A DNA stretch of 10,958 nucleotides from Methanocaldococcaceae archaeon (GTDB lineage Archaea > AGJL01 > Methanococci > Methanococcales > Methanocaldococcaceae): assembly GCA_027023665.1 (NCBI GenBank), contig JALVUY010000117.1, positions 1 through 10,958 on the forward strand. Direction: 5' to 3'. This document shows, piece after piece, positions 5,454-10,958 of the stretch. The number at the start of each line of letters is the position of its first letter. Within the stretch, counting starts at the first letter, position 1. The notes beneath the pieces are model-generated. The model saw only the letters and a program-made list of their open reading frames with translations, was not told the origin of the DNA and made no database searches. The translations under genes and the position numbers were made by a program.

Positions 5454-7538
5454 ACCCAGTAAAGCCATTTTTGCAAGTAAAGAACTTAACTGAATTCTTT
5501 CATTTGCTCCTTCTACTATTCTAAAGTCAGTTTCTCCAATGTAATCTGCCAATTCAACCTTTTTTCTTTCATCAATGTTTAAATTATTTATCTCTCTAAA
5601 CATCTGATTTAATATATCTTCTCCACTCATACCCCACTCAACCATAAGTTTATATAATAGATCTCTTGCCTCCATAAATTTGCCTTCTAACGCCAATTCC
5701 ATCATTTTTTTAACTTCCTCAGGTCTTGCTCTTGAAGATACTTTATAAATAATTTCATCATCTATAACATTACTTAATGCAGCAGCAGTTTGTAATACAT
5801 TTATAGCCTTTCTTAAATCTCCTTCACTAACATAGATTATTGCATCTAATCCACTCTCAGTTAATTTTAAATTCTCCTTTTCAGCAATCTCCTTTAATTT
5901 TTTTGCAATATCTTCTTTTTTAAGTGGTGAGAATCTGAAAACTGCACACCTTGATTGAATTGGGGGAATAATTTTACTTGGATAATTACAAGATAGTATA
6001 AATCTACACACATTCGAGAATTTTTCCATAATTCTTCTTAAAGCGTTTTGAGCATCTGCTGTTAAAGCATCACTTTCATCTAAGAATATTATCTTAAATG
6101 GTATGTCTCCGATTGGCTTAGTTCTTGCAAATTCTTTTACTTTTGTCCTAATAACGTCTATCCCTCGCTCATCGCTGGCATTGAGCTCTAAAAAGTTCTC
6201 CCTCCAATTTTCTCCAAATAAATCCCTTGTTAAACATAAAGCCGCGGTTGTATTGTGCAATATAGTTGGTAAATTACCTCCAACAAAGTTGTGATATTTT
6301 GGAACATGTAAGTCATAGATTATAAAGTCTCCATATAATTGCTCAATTTCAACAATTTCATCCCAATAGATTTCGTTAGATGCTAAGAATAATAAATATC
6401 CTATACAATCTAACAATTTATTATCTCTAATTTTATCTAACTGGTTATATATCCTATTTAAAATAGCATTACACAATTTTCTACATTCGATATATTCCAA
6501 AATATTGCTTTTTAATTTAACATTTTTAATTCCCAACTTTTCACAGATATAATTTATTTTTTCCACATCTACAATTATTTTATCAGAAATTTCTTCAGAA
6601 ATTATTATTTTATAAATATTATTTACTTTTTCCAATTTAACAATAACACCATATCTTAATAGAGCGTAACTTAATTCTTCTGCAAAATCTTTATTTGTTG
6701 TAGGTAATATTATTTTATTATCCTTTTTGATTCCTTCACATTCAATATAAGCATCTAAAAATACTTTTAAAGTATCACTTTTCATAATATTATTTGGAAT
6801 TCTTTTATTGGTTAAGTTATATTCCCTAATAATATCTTTAACTTCATTTGAGGTTATATATACCAAATTATCCTTATTTTCTATTTTAACATCTTTAAAT
6901 AATCTTTTTGTAAGTTCTAAGAACTTATTTATAATTTTTTTATTATTGTGAGAAAATATAACCTTACTATCTTTAATATATCCTTCTGCTACATAATAGG
7001 CAATCCATCTAACTAAATCATGATTTTCAATATCTTTATCATTATTGTCAAATAAAATGTATCTTGGTGTTGCTAACTTATCTCCAACCTTTAAATTTTC
7101 TGCCTTTTCCCATTTTATTTCTCCATTTTTGTTGTTTATTAGTAGAGGATGGTAGGTTGTTACTTTTAATTCTCTACCCATTTTAGTTTTTATTCTTATT
7201 AAAGCATTAGTTTTATCCTTATATACATACTGCACATTAAATTCTCTAACTTTTCCCTCATCATCAACTCCTAAAACTTTTAGATCATTAGATAAAGTTG
7301 CTCCAAATTTTCCATTGCTAATTTCATCAACGACTTCTCCAATCTCTCTAATCTCCCCATTTACAATAACTTTTGTATCTCCTGTTAAGCACTTTCCAAC
7401 TCCTGGTGGTCCGCTAAACAAAAGATGCGGCATACTCTTTTTTTCAACATATTTTTTTAATCTCTTTACTATTTCATCTTGTCCAACGATTTCATCCAAT
7501 GTCTTTGGTCTATACTTTTCTACCCATGGCTCGTCCAT
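5445..7538 (-). CDS. rfcS: Replication factor C small subunit, precursor with in-frame intein
   Basis: A 697-codon gene for the small subunit of the archaeal clamp loader, the AAA+ ATPase that opens PCNA and loads it on DNA. The extein parts are residues 1-49 and 430-697, giving a 317-residue mature protein, the usual family length. Visible motifs are EKYRP near the N-terminus, Walker A GPPGVGK (43-49) continuing as TTAAL after the intein, Walker B IIFLDESDA, sensor 1 FILSCNY, the SRC arginine-finger motif (IQSRC) and sensor 2 GDLRKAIN. The intein interrupts the P-loop between Lys49 and Thr430, so the unspliced product cannot bind ATP normally. ATG 7538 has GGTGA 4 bases upstream. It lies downstream of cfbD on the same strand (102-bp gap) and converges on the eha operon. 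The family is certain. Confidence 0.96.
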   Translation of the reverse strand: MDEPWVEKYRPKTLDEIVGQDEIVKRLKKYVEKKSMPHLLFSGPPGVGKCLTGDTKVIVNGEIREIGEVVDEISNGKFGATLSNDLKVLGVDDEGKVREFNVQYVYKDKTNALIRIKTKMGRELKVTTYHPLLINNKNGEIKWEKAENLKVGDKLATPRYILFDNNDKDIENHDLVRWIAYYVAEGYIKDSKVIFSHNNKKIINKFLELTKRLFKDVKIENKDNLVYITSNEVKDIIREYNLTNKRIPNNIMKSDTLKVFLDAYIECEGIKKDNKIILPTTNKDFAEELSYALLRYGVIVKLEKVNNIYKIIISEEISDKIIVDVEKINYICEKLGIKNVKLKSNILEYIECRKLCNAILNRIYNQLDKIRDNKLLDCIGYLLFLASNEIYWDEIVEIEQLYGDFIIYDLHVPKYHNFVGGNLPTILHNTTAALCLTRDLFGENWRENFLELNASDERGIDVIRTKVKEFARTKPIGDIPFKIIFLDESDALTADAQNALRRIMEKFSNVCRFILSCNYPSKIIPPIQSRCAVFRFSPLKKEDIAKKLKEIAEKENLKLTESGLDAIIYVSEGDLRKAINVLQTAAALSNVIDDEIIYKVSSRARPEEVKKMMELALEGKFMEARDLLYKLMVEWGMSGEDILNQMFREINNLNIDERKKVELADYIGETDFRIVEGANERIQLSSLLAKMALLGKK
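6252..7391 (-). mobile_element. Intein in the RfcS Walker A motif, LAGLIDADG homing-endonuclease type
   Basis: A 380-residue protein-splicing element, residues C50 to N429 of the precursor. Splicing block A begins CLTGDTKVIV; block B has T127-x-x-H130 (TTYH); block F reads YDLHVPKYHNF; block G ends PTILHN with the penultimate His and terminal Asn; the +1 extein nucleophile is Thr430. All residues needed for standard splicing are present. In the middle lie two dodecapeptide (LAGLIDADG-like) motifs, WIAYYVAEGYI ending at E185-G186 and FLDAYIECEG ending at E268-G269, with a block D-like KRIP between. Both keep an acidic residue before the glycine, though as Glu, so the endonuclease could be active or decaying. 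The DNA is visibly more A+T-rich than the flanking exteins. The boundaries are exact by extein continuity GVGK/TTAAL. Confidence 0.95.
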
Positions 7539-7542
7539 AGTT

Positions 7543-7547
7543 TCACC
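7543..7547 (-). promoter_or_regulatory. rfcS ribosome binding site
   Basis: GGTGA on the minus strand, 4 bases before ATG 7538, supports that start and hence the full N-terminal MDEPWVEKYRPK typical of RFC small subunits. Confidence 0.75.
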
Positions 7548-7640
7548 ATTTAAATTTATTTTAATTAATTATTTAATTAATTAATAGTTAAATATTAAAT
7601 GTTGATTCTATAATTTATATTTATTGTTGTTATTTTTATA
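7548..7640 (-). promoter_or_regulatory. AT-rich rfcS upstream region with possible TATA box and TTAATTAA repeats
   Basis: The 102-bp gap between cfbD and rfcS is nearly pure A+T. On the minus strand ATATAAATTATAG (7608-7620) could be a TATA box, giving a start near 7588-7592 and a leader of about 50 bases. Three copies of the palindrome TTAATTAA occur at 7561-7568, 7573-7580 and 7577-7584, the last two overlapping. They may be an operator or only a product of base composition. No U-rich terminator for cfbD is visible in the minus direction, so read-through from cfbD is possible. Confidence 0.4.
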
Positions 7641-8702
7641 TTATTTTAATTCATGCTCTAAAATTTCTCCGAATCTTGATTTAACAATATCTCTTTTACC
7701 TAAAACTTTAGCATGAGCGTCAAATTCAACGATTGCATAGTCATAAAGTTCTTTTATAGGATAATATGTCCTTGGCCCATCACTTATAGCTATTTTAATA
7801 ATATCCTTTTTTAAATTTTCAATAGGCAATGCATGAGGTACTCCAGAAACTACTATTAAATCAATATCATCTAAGCTATTTAATATCTCAACGGCTTTTT
7901 CTCCACTTATTGGATATTCATCTAATCCACCAGTAATATAATCTGGTCTGAATCTTTTTAATATATTTTTCGCATCGTTTCTAATTTTTTTAAGTCCCCT
8001 ATTTTCATCTAAGTTTGCAATATTTACGCAGTTAAAATATTTATTTAACACAATTAGAGGATGGACAAATAAATAGGCAGTTTCTTTTTTAGCATTTAAT
8101 ACACAAGCTATTTTTGTATCTTTATTTTTCATAGATTTTAATAAATTAATAACTTCCTCAGTATCATCCTCATAAGTTGGTTTTATATACTCTCTCTTAG
8201 CCATCCCCCTACTTTTTTCAATTTCTGTTGCTTTTTTTAATAAATATTTCTGCCTCTCAAATTCTTCTTTGTCTATAATTCCTAATTTTAGGGCAGATTC
8301 CATTGCTTTTATCGCTCCAACAGTGTTGTCTCCAAAACCACTATGAACTTCTACAGGAATTACTGTTGCCTTTTCATAGTTGGCAAATTCCTCCAAGTTT
8401 TCTCCAATAATCATACTAACACATGTTCCAACAATACCAATTAATGGTTTTTCTTTGTTTAACTTATTTTTTAAGTATTCTACTGCATAATCTAAAACCT
8501 TTTTTAAATTTTCAGAAGCACCAAAAACAATGGCATTTTCATCAATATTTGATGTAAAGACCCTAACGCCATCTAACTCTAACAGCCTCGCAGTTCTAAA
8601 GCAACATCCACTTGGCCCATGTATAATTATAGCATCAACTCCAATGTCTCTAAGTTGATACATCGCGGCCGCTATTGGTGAAGGTCTCGGATGTATTATC
8701 AT
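7641..8702 (-). CDS. cfbD: Ni-sirohydrochlorin a,c-diamide reductive cyclase subunit CfbD (nitrogenase-like)
   Basis: A 353-residue nitrogenase component 1-like protein of the type that, with the reductase CfbC, performs the ATP-dependent six-electron reduction and ring closure of Ni-sirohydrochlorin a,c-diamide in F430 synthesis. Candidate iron-sulfur ligands are the Cys pair C33/C34 in HGPSGCCFRTARL and C94 in GIVGTCVSMIIGENL, both in the places where NifD-like proteins bind the P-cluster-type centre. The C-terminal half has NifD-like GLDEYPISG and SDGPRTYYP segments. It is much shorter than NifD/NifE (about 450 or more residues), and no nif genes are nearby, supporting the methanogen-specific CfbD (formerly NflD). 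ATG 8702 follows AGGTGA (8707-8712). It is transcribed away from endA. F430 is the prosthetic group of methyl-coenzyme M reductase. Confidence 0.88.
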   Translation of the reverse strand: MIIHPRPSPIAAAMYQLRDIGVDAIIIHGPSGCCFRTARLLELDGVRVFTSNIDENAIVFGASENLKKVLDYAVEYLKNKLNKEKPLIGIVGTCVSMIIGENLEEFANYEKATVIPVEVHSGFGDNTVGAIKAMESALKLGIIDKEEFERQKYLLKKATEIEKSRGMAKREYIKPTYEDDTEEVINLLKSMKNKDTKIACVLNAKKETAYLFVHPLIVLNKYFNCVNIANLDENRGLKKIRNDAKNILKRFRPDYITGGLDEYPISGEKAVEILNSLDDIDLIVVSGVPHALPIENLKKDIIKIAISDGPRTYYPIKELYDYAIVEFDAHAKVLGKRDIVKSRFGEILEHELK

Positions 8703-8788
8703 GCATTCACCTCAATATGGTAATAATATAAATATTGTTTTTAATATAAATTAGTTTTAGTTAAATAATTTTTCAAATAAATTCAGTT
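8703..8788. promoter_or_regulatory. Divergent promoter region of cfbD and endA with a 10-bp direct repeat
   Basis: Only 96 bp separate the two start codons. TAATATAAAT occurs twice, at 8724-8733 and 8742-8751, 18 bp apart, and both copies resemble archaeal TATA boxes. The 8742 copy is well placed for endA on the + strand (start expected near 8772, before GGTGA at 8789), and its complement ATTTATATTA could serve cfbD on the minus strand (start near 8720, before AGGTGA at 8712-8707). Promoter positions are inferred from pattern and spacing only. Confidence 0.5.
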
Positions 8789-8793
8789 GGTGA
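8789..8793 (+). promoter_or_regulatory. Ribosome binding site that implies a GTG start for endA
   Basis: GGTGA lies 5 bases before GTG 8799. It would fall within the coding region if TTG 8787 were the start, so the 174-residue product beginning MGKK is preferred. Confidence 0.7.
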
Positions 8794-8798
8794 GATTT

Positions 8799-9323
8799 GT
8801 GGGAAAAAAAATTGTAGGAATTTTAGATGGAGATAGAGTATTAATCTTTGATAAAAATGGAATATCTAAACTATCATCGAGACAGTATGGTACTGTTGAG
8901 GGAAATTTTTTAATACTGTCATTAGTTGAGGCATTATATTTAATAAATTTGGGATGGCTGGAAGTTAGAGATAAGGATAAAAATATAATGAGTTTTGAAG
9001 AACTGTATGAATATGCAAAAAACATTGAAGAGAGATTATGCCTAAAATATTTAGTTTATAAAGATTTAAGAACAAGGGGTTATATTGTAAAAACTGGCTT
9101 AAAGTATGGAGCAGATTTTAGACTTTACGAAAGAGGGGCTAATATTGAAAAAGAGCATTCAGTTTATTTAGTTAAGGTTTTTACAGAAGATTCCTCTATA
9201 CTATTAAATGAACTAACAGGATTCGTTAGAGTAGCCCACTCAGTTAGAAAAAAACTTCTTATAGCAATTGTAGATGCAGATGGAGATATTGTCTATTACA
9301 AGATGGATTATGTAAAACCATAA
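8799..9323 (+). CDS. endA: tRNA-splicing (tRNA-intron) endonuclease EndA
   Basis: A 174-residue homotetrameric-type archaeal splicing endonuclease that cuts bulge-helix-bulge motifs at the ends of introns in pre-tRNA. It has an N-terminal domain (about 1-80) and a C-terminal catalytic domain (about 81-174). The catalytic triad is visible: Y110 in FRLYERG, H120 in KEHSVYLVK and K151 in HSVRKKLL, with exactly the 10- and 31-residue spacings of the M. jannaschii enzyme (Tyr115, His125, Lys156). The start is taken as GTG 8799 because GGTGA (8789-8793) lies 5 bases upstream and the protein then begins [13 protein letters not shown]; a TTG at 8787 in frame would swallow that site. It is divergent from cfbD (96 bp) and probably first in an operon with comC, 18 bp downstream. 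The length suits the alpha4 class. Confidence 0.95.
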   Translation: MGKKIVGILDGDRVLIFDKNGISKLSSRQYGTVEGNFLILSLVEALYLINLGWLEVRDKDKNIMSFEELYEYAKNIEERLCLKYLVYKDLRTRGYIVKTGLKYGADFRLYERGANIEKEHSVYLVKVFTEDSSILLNELTGFVRVAHSVRKKLLIAIVDADGDIVYYKMDYVKP

Positions 9324-9341
9324 AAAATTTGAGGGGTAAAA

Positions 9342-10379
9342 ATGATAATTTTAAAACCAGAAAATGAAAGAAAATTAATAATTGACATTTTAAAAAAATT
9401 TGGAGTTCCTGAAGAAGATGCTGAAATTACTGCTGATGTTTTTGTTGATGCAGATTTAAAAGGATTTACATCTCACGGAATTGGGAGGTTTCCTAAATAT
9501 GTAATAGGCTTAAAGTTGGGAAACATAAATCCAAAGCCAAATATTAAAGTAGTTAAAGAAAGTCCATCTACGGCAGTTGTAGATGGTGACTTTGGATTAG
9601 GTCAAGTAGTAGGTAAAAAATCTATGGAGCTGGCCATAGAGAAAGCAAAAAATGTTGGAGTTGGAGTAGTAGCAACAAAAAATTCTAACCATTTTGGAAT
9701 TGCTGGTTATTATTCAGAGTTAGCTATGAAGAACGATATGATTGGGATAACAATAACAAATACAGAACCAGCAATGGCTCCTTTTGGTGGAAAAACAAAG
9801 ATTTTAGGAACAAATCCTATAGCAATTGCATTTAAAGGAAATAAATATAAATTTTCATTAGATATGGCTACTGCATCAATAGCGAGAGGTAAAATTATAG
9901 AAGCTTTAAGAAAAAAAATAAAGATTCCTGAGGGTTGTGCAGTAGATAAAGAAGGAAAGCCAACGACGGATCCAGCCAAAGCGTTAGAAGGATGTATATT
10001 ACCATTTGGAGGGCCTAAAGGTTATGGTTTAGCATTAGCTATTGAGATGTTGTCAGCAATTGGTGGGGCTGAGGTTGGAACTAAAGTTAGAGGAACGGCA
10101 AATCCAAAAGAAAAATGCACTAAAGGAGATTTATTTATGGTCATTAATCCAGAGTTTTTTATGGGAAAAGAAGAGTTTAAGAAGAAAGTCGATGAATTAT
10201 TAGAGGAAATTAAAACATCAGAGCCAGCAGAAGGTTTTGAAATATTAATTCCTGGGGAGATAGAGGAGAGAAATAAAATGAAGAGAATAAAAGGATTTGA
10301 GATTGATGAGGCACTATATAATCAACTAAAAGAAATTTGCGATGAGTTAGGATTGAATATTAAAGATTATATTGAATAA
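9342..10379 (+). CDS. comC: L-sulfolactate dehydrogenase ComC (LDH2/MDH2 family NAD(P)-dependent 2-hydroxyacid dehydrogenase)
   Basis: A 345-residue member of the malate/L-lactate dehydrogenase type 2 family, unrelated to classical Rossmann LDH/MDH. Family marks are GFTSHGIGRF (catalytic-region H45), VVDGDFGLGQ, the NSNHFGIAGYY substrate/NADH segment, EPAMAPFGG, ILGTNPIAIAF and the GPKGYGLAL stretch. Length is full. The M. jannaschii member encoded next to endA is the characterised ComC, which interconverts sulfopyruvate and (R)- or (S)-sulfolactate in coenzyme M synthesis and also acts on malate and 2-oxoglutarate-type substrates, linking it to methanopterin/methanofuran precursors. It was formerly annotated malate dehydrogenase. 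The ribosome binding site GAGGGG (9331-9336) sits 5 bases before ATG 9342. It is cotranscribed with endA and the CBS gene by spacing. Substrate preference cannot be read from sequence alone. Confidence 0.88.
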   Translation: MIILKPENERKLIIDILKKFGVPEEDAEITADVFVDADLKGFTSHGIGRFPKYVIGLKLGNINPKPNIKVVKESPSTAVVDGDFGLGQVVGKKSMELAIEKAKNVGVGVVATKNSNHFGIAGYYSELAMKNDMIGITITNTEPAMAPFGGKTKILGTNPIAIAFKGNKYKFSLDMATASIARGKIIEALRKKIKIPEGCAVDKEGKPTTDPAKALEGCILPFGGPKGYGLALAIEMLSAIGGAEVGTKVRGTANPKEKCTKGDLFMVINPEFFMGKEEFKKKVDELLEEIKTSEPAEGFEILIPGEIEERNKMKRIKGFEIDEALYNQLKEICDELGLNIKDYIE

Positions 10380-10388
10380 AAAATGAAT

Positions 10389-10393
10389 GGTGA
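10389..10393 (+). promoter_or_regulatory. Ribosome binding site that fixes the start of the CBS gene
   Basis: GGTGA lies 5 bases before ATG 10399; the in-frame ATG at 10387 overlaps it. The product therefore begins MLIKDVM, the usual start of a CBS domain. Confidence 0.7.
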
Positions 10394-10398
10394 AAATA

Positions 10399-10863
10399 AT
10401 GCTAATAAAAGATGTTATGAAAAAACCTATTGTAGTTTATGAAGATGATAATTTATGCGATGTAATAAAATTATTTAGAGAGAAAAAAATTAGTGGGGCT
10501 CCAGTATTAAACAAAAATGGAGAATTAGTTGGAATAATTTCTGAAAGTGATATTATAAAAACTATAACTACCCACGATGAGGATTTAAACCTTATTTTGC
10601 CATCTCCATTAGATTTAATAGAGTTGCCATTAAAAACAGCATTGAAGATTGAGGAGTTTAAGGAAGATTTAAAAAAGGCATTAAAAACAAAGGTTAAAGA
10701 TGTGATGACAAAGAATGTTATAGTTGCTAAGCCAGATATGACTATTAACGATGCGGCAAAACTTATGATTGAACATAAAATTAAAAGATTGCCTGTTGTA
10801 GATGATGATGGTAATTTAGTGGGAATAATTACAAGAGGGGACTTAATAGAAGCGTTAATTTAA
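10399..10863 (+). CDS. Tandem CBS-domain protein
   Basis: A 154-residue protein consisting of one CBS pair and nothing else. The first CBS domain covers about residues 4-56 (IKDVMKKPIVV ... ISGAPVLNKNGELVGIISESD), the second about 98-153 (VKDVMTKNVIVA ... IKRLPVVDDDGNLVGIITRGD), with a helical charged linker between. CBS pairs usually bind adenine nucleotides or S-adenosylmethionine and act as sensors; the ligand and target here are unknown. ATG 10399 is chosen because GGTGA (10389-10393) lies 5 bases upstream, whereas an in-frame ATG at 10387 overlaps that site. It is 19 bp after comC and probably in the same transcript as endA-comC, matching the endA-comC-CBS order I recall in M. jannaschii (MJ1424-MJ1426). 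The partner could be a separate enzyme regulated in trans. Domain assignment is firm; role is unknown. Confidence 0.9.
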   Translation: MLIKDVMKKPIVVYEDDNLCDVIKLFREKKISGAPVLNKNGELVGIISESDIIKTITTHDEDLNLILPSPLDLIELPLKTALKIEEFKEDLKKALKTKVKDVMTKNVIVAKPDMTINDAAKLMIEHKIKRLPVVDDDGNLVGIITRGDLIEALI

Positions 10864-10880
10864 TTTTTTATTTATTTTCT
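10864..10880 (+). terminator. T-rich terminator after the endA-comC-CBS operon
   Basis: Immediately after the TAA of the CBS gene (10861-10863) the + strand reads TTTTTTATTTATTTTCT, a U-rich tract of the kind that ends archaeal transcription without a hairpin. It overlaps the end of the possible convergent minus-strand gene. Confidence 0.55.
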
Positions 10881-10958
10881 ACTTAATCTTCTTCTAAGGG
10901 CTATATAGAGGTTACCAATTACAATTGTTAAGAGAACACTATATAGACAATATATTAC
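10872..10958 (-). CDS. Possible C-terminal end of a membrane protein (partial, unidentified)
   Basis: On the minus strand the frame is open from the window edge to a TAA at 10872-10874, giving 28 codons. They read as a hydrophobic stretch (VIYCLYSVLLTIVIGNLYIA) followed by LRRRLSRK and the stop, which looks like a last membrane helix with a positively charged cytoplasmic tail. Such a pattern is common in transporter permeases and other polytopic proteins. It would be convergent with the CBS gene, whose stop is 8 bp away. With 28 codons the frame could be open by chance, so this is a tentative call; no family can be named. Confidence 0.4.
   Translation of the reverse strand, partial: VIYCLYSVLLTIVIGNLYIALRRRLSRK

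Noticed and set aside
6103..6294. Plus-strand open frames inside rfcS (6103-6294 and 7315-7584)
   Set aside because: They lie opposite conserved RFC and intein coding sequence, show no ribosome binding site and no recognisable product.
5445..7538. Additional inteins elsewhere in RfcS, as in M. jannaschii
   Set aside because: The C-terminal extein (residues 430-697) reads continuously through Walker B, sensor 1, SRC and sensor 2 with no insertion.
7641..8702. Nitrogenase alpha chain (NifD) or NifE
   Set aside because: At 353 residues it is too short, there are no nif neighbours, and the methanogen context and sequence fit CfbD better.
9710..9979. Minus-strand open frames within comC (9710-9979), endA (8783-9025) and ehaL (682-864)
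   Set aside because: Each is fully opposite a recognised gene on the + strand and has no independent support.
9342..10379. Classical malate or lactate dehydrogenase
   Set aside because: There is no Rossmann GxGxxG motif. The sequence belongs to the LDH2/MDH2 family, whose methanogen member next to endA is ComC; malate activity may be a side reaction.
1..10958. CRISPR array, tRNA/rRNA genes, insertion sequences, or defence systems
   Set aside because: No regularly spaced repeats, tRNA-like cloverleaf or G+C-rich RNA islands (which stand out in these A+T-rich genomes), transposase or defence motifs were seen on either strand.

Overview
The window is a piece of an A+T-rich archaeal genome, almost certainly from a hyperthermophilic methanogen of the Methanococcales, close to Methanocaldococcus. 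The reasons are the Eha energy-converting hydrogenase operon, the F430 biosynthesis protein CfbD, coenzyme M biosynthesis (ComC), an archaeal tRNA-splicing endonuclease that resembles the M. jannaschii enzyme as I remember it, Lys/Ile/Glu-rich proteins, GGTGA-type ribosome binding sites and an intein in the clamp-loader small subunit. I cannot name the species from sequence alone.

Region 1 (1-5436, + strand) is the distal part of the eha operon. In order it holds the C-terminal end of the NuoH-like membrane subunit EhaJ (cut by the window edge), small membrane proteins EhaK and EhaL, soluble EhaM, the [NiFe]-hydrogenase small subunit EhaN, the large subunit EhaO, and three consecutive polyferredoxins with 8, 4 and 6 predicted [4Fe-4S] clusters. 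The genes are tightly packed, touching or overlapping, except for a 46-bp gap before ehaO. Eha uses the sodium-ion gradient to drive reduction of low-potential ferredoxin by H2, replenishing reduced ferredoxin for the first step of methanogenesis.

Region 2 (5445-8702, - strand) converges on the eha operon, with only 8 bp between the stop codons. It holds rfcS (replication factor C small subunit, carrying a 380-residue intein inside the Walker A motif) and, upstream of it, cfbD (nitrogenase-like subunit of the reductive cyclase of coenzyme F430 synthesis).

Region 3 (8799-10861, + strand) is divergent from cfbD and looks like a three-gene operon: endA (tRNA-splicing endonuclease), comC (L-sulfolactate dehydrogenase, coenzyme M synthesis) and a two-CBS-domain protein. 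A T-rich terminator follows, and at the right edge a minus-strand frame looks like the C-terminal end of an unidentified membrane protein.

Functionally, Eha, CfbD and ComC all serve methanogenesis: reduced ferredoxin supply, the nickel cofactor F430 of methyl-coenzyme M reductase, and that enzyme's substrate coenzyme M. The rest is information processing (RFC, EndA) plus one putative nucleotide-sensing protein. No RNA genes, CRISPR arrays, insertion sequences or phage genes were seen. The intein is the only mobile-type element, and no stretch over 300 bp lacks a gene.
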